Of a DNA stretch of 64,000 nucleotides, positions 63,948 through 64,000 are shown one piece after another (position 1 is the first letter of the stretch; each line of letters starts with the position of its first letter). The notes beneath the pieces were generated by a model that made no database searches, had not been told where the DNA came from, and saw only the letters and a list, made by a program, of their open reading frames with translations. The stretch is from Saururus chinensis (Eukaryota > Streptophyta > Magnoliopsida > Piperales > Saururaceae), in NCBI GenBank assembly GCA_035235625.1, contig CP141140.1, positions 15,396,685 through 15,460,684 of the forward strand. Reading direction: 5' to 3'. Position numbers and translations under genes: made by a program.

Positions 63948-64000
63948 TGTGACCTGCTTAGCTCGAGTGGTGGTTGCATCTTCTTTTGGCTGACTTGGTG

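Overview
This is nuclear DNA of a flowering plant. The evidence is GT-AG introns in every intact gene, plant-only gene architectures (a ten-exon alcohol dehydrogenase, a thylakoid-lumen Deg protease, an H3.3 gene with a 5'UTR intron), and low gene density in a sea of LTR-retrotransposon, Harbinger, MULE-like and MITE debris. An 11S seed-globulin remnant, a UGT74-like remnant and a PPR remnant also fit an angiosperm. I cannot place it to family. A non-grass monocot is possible, because coding GC is moderate, but that is only an impression.

Four genes look intact: (1) an ADH-like zinc alcohol dehydrogenase, + strand, 14467-18191, 10 exons, 381 aa; (2) DEGP1, a chloroplast lumenal HtrA protease, - strand, 23485-19036, 8 exons, 438 aa, convergent with the ADH; (3) a NUS1/LEW1-type subunit of the cis-prenyltransferase (dehydrodolichyl diphosphate synthase) complex, + strand, 37811-40397, 7 exons, 263 aa; (4) histone H3.3, + strand, CDS 63189-63947 in four exons, 136 aa, with an 850-bp 5'UTR intron. 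All exon phases were checked by hand and close into full-length products. The four genes do not form a pathway. They are unrelated housekeeping or metabolic genes separated by transposons. A fifth candidate (49323-48967, - strand) is a small secreted cysteine-containing peptide of unknown family.

Broken genes: a UGT74-like glucosyltransferase first exon (660-127, -); a PIF/Harbinger element (about 4015-7235) with a truncated transposase start and a frameshifted Myb/SANT-like second protein; Ty3/gypsy gag and protease remains (about 7290-10010); the last exon of an 11S globulin with in-frame stops (50211-50582); a PPR fragment (53845-53315, -); and a truncated second copy of the NUS1 gene 3' end (54201-55163).

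The most informative structure is a segmental duplication. The 3' end of NUS1 plus about 5.5 kb downstream (39434 to about 45910) reappears in the same orientation at 54201 to about 58470. The second copy lacks several insertions found in the first. One of these is a 1000-bp TG...CA solo LTR (43017-44016) with a 5-bp target duplication, whose empty site is preserved at 57571-57580. Others are inverted-repeat MITEs, one of them a 200-bp near-perfect hairpin (44786-44985). A family of these MULE-like MITEs with 8-11 bp target duplications recurs in the window, including inside ADH intron 8. The remaining intergenic DNA holds LTR-like blocks, minisatellites and microsatellites.
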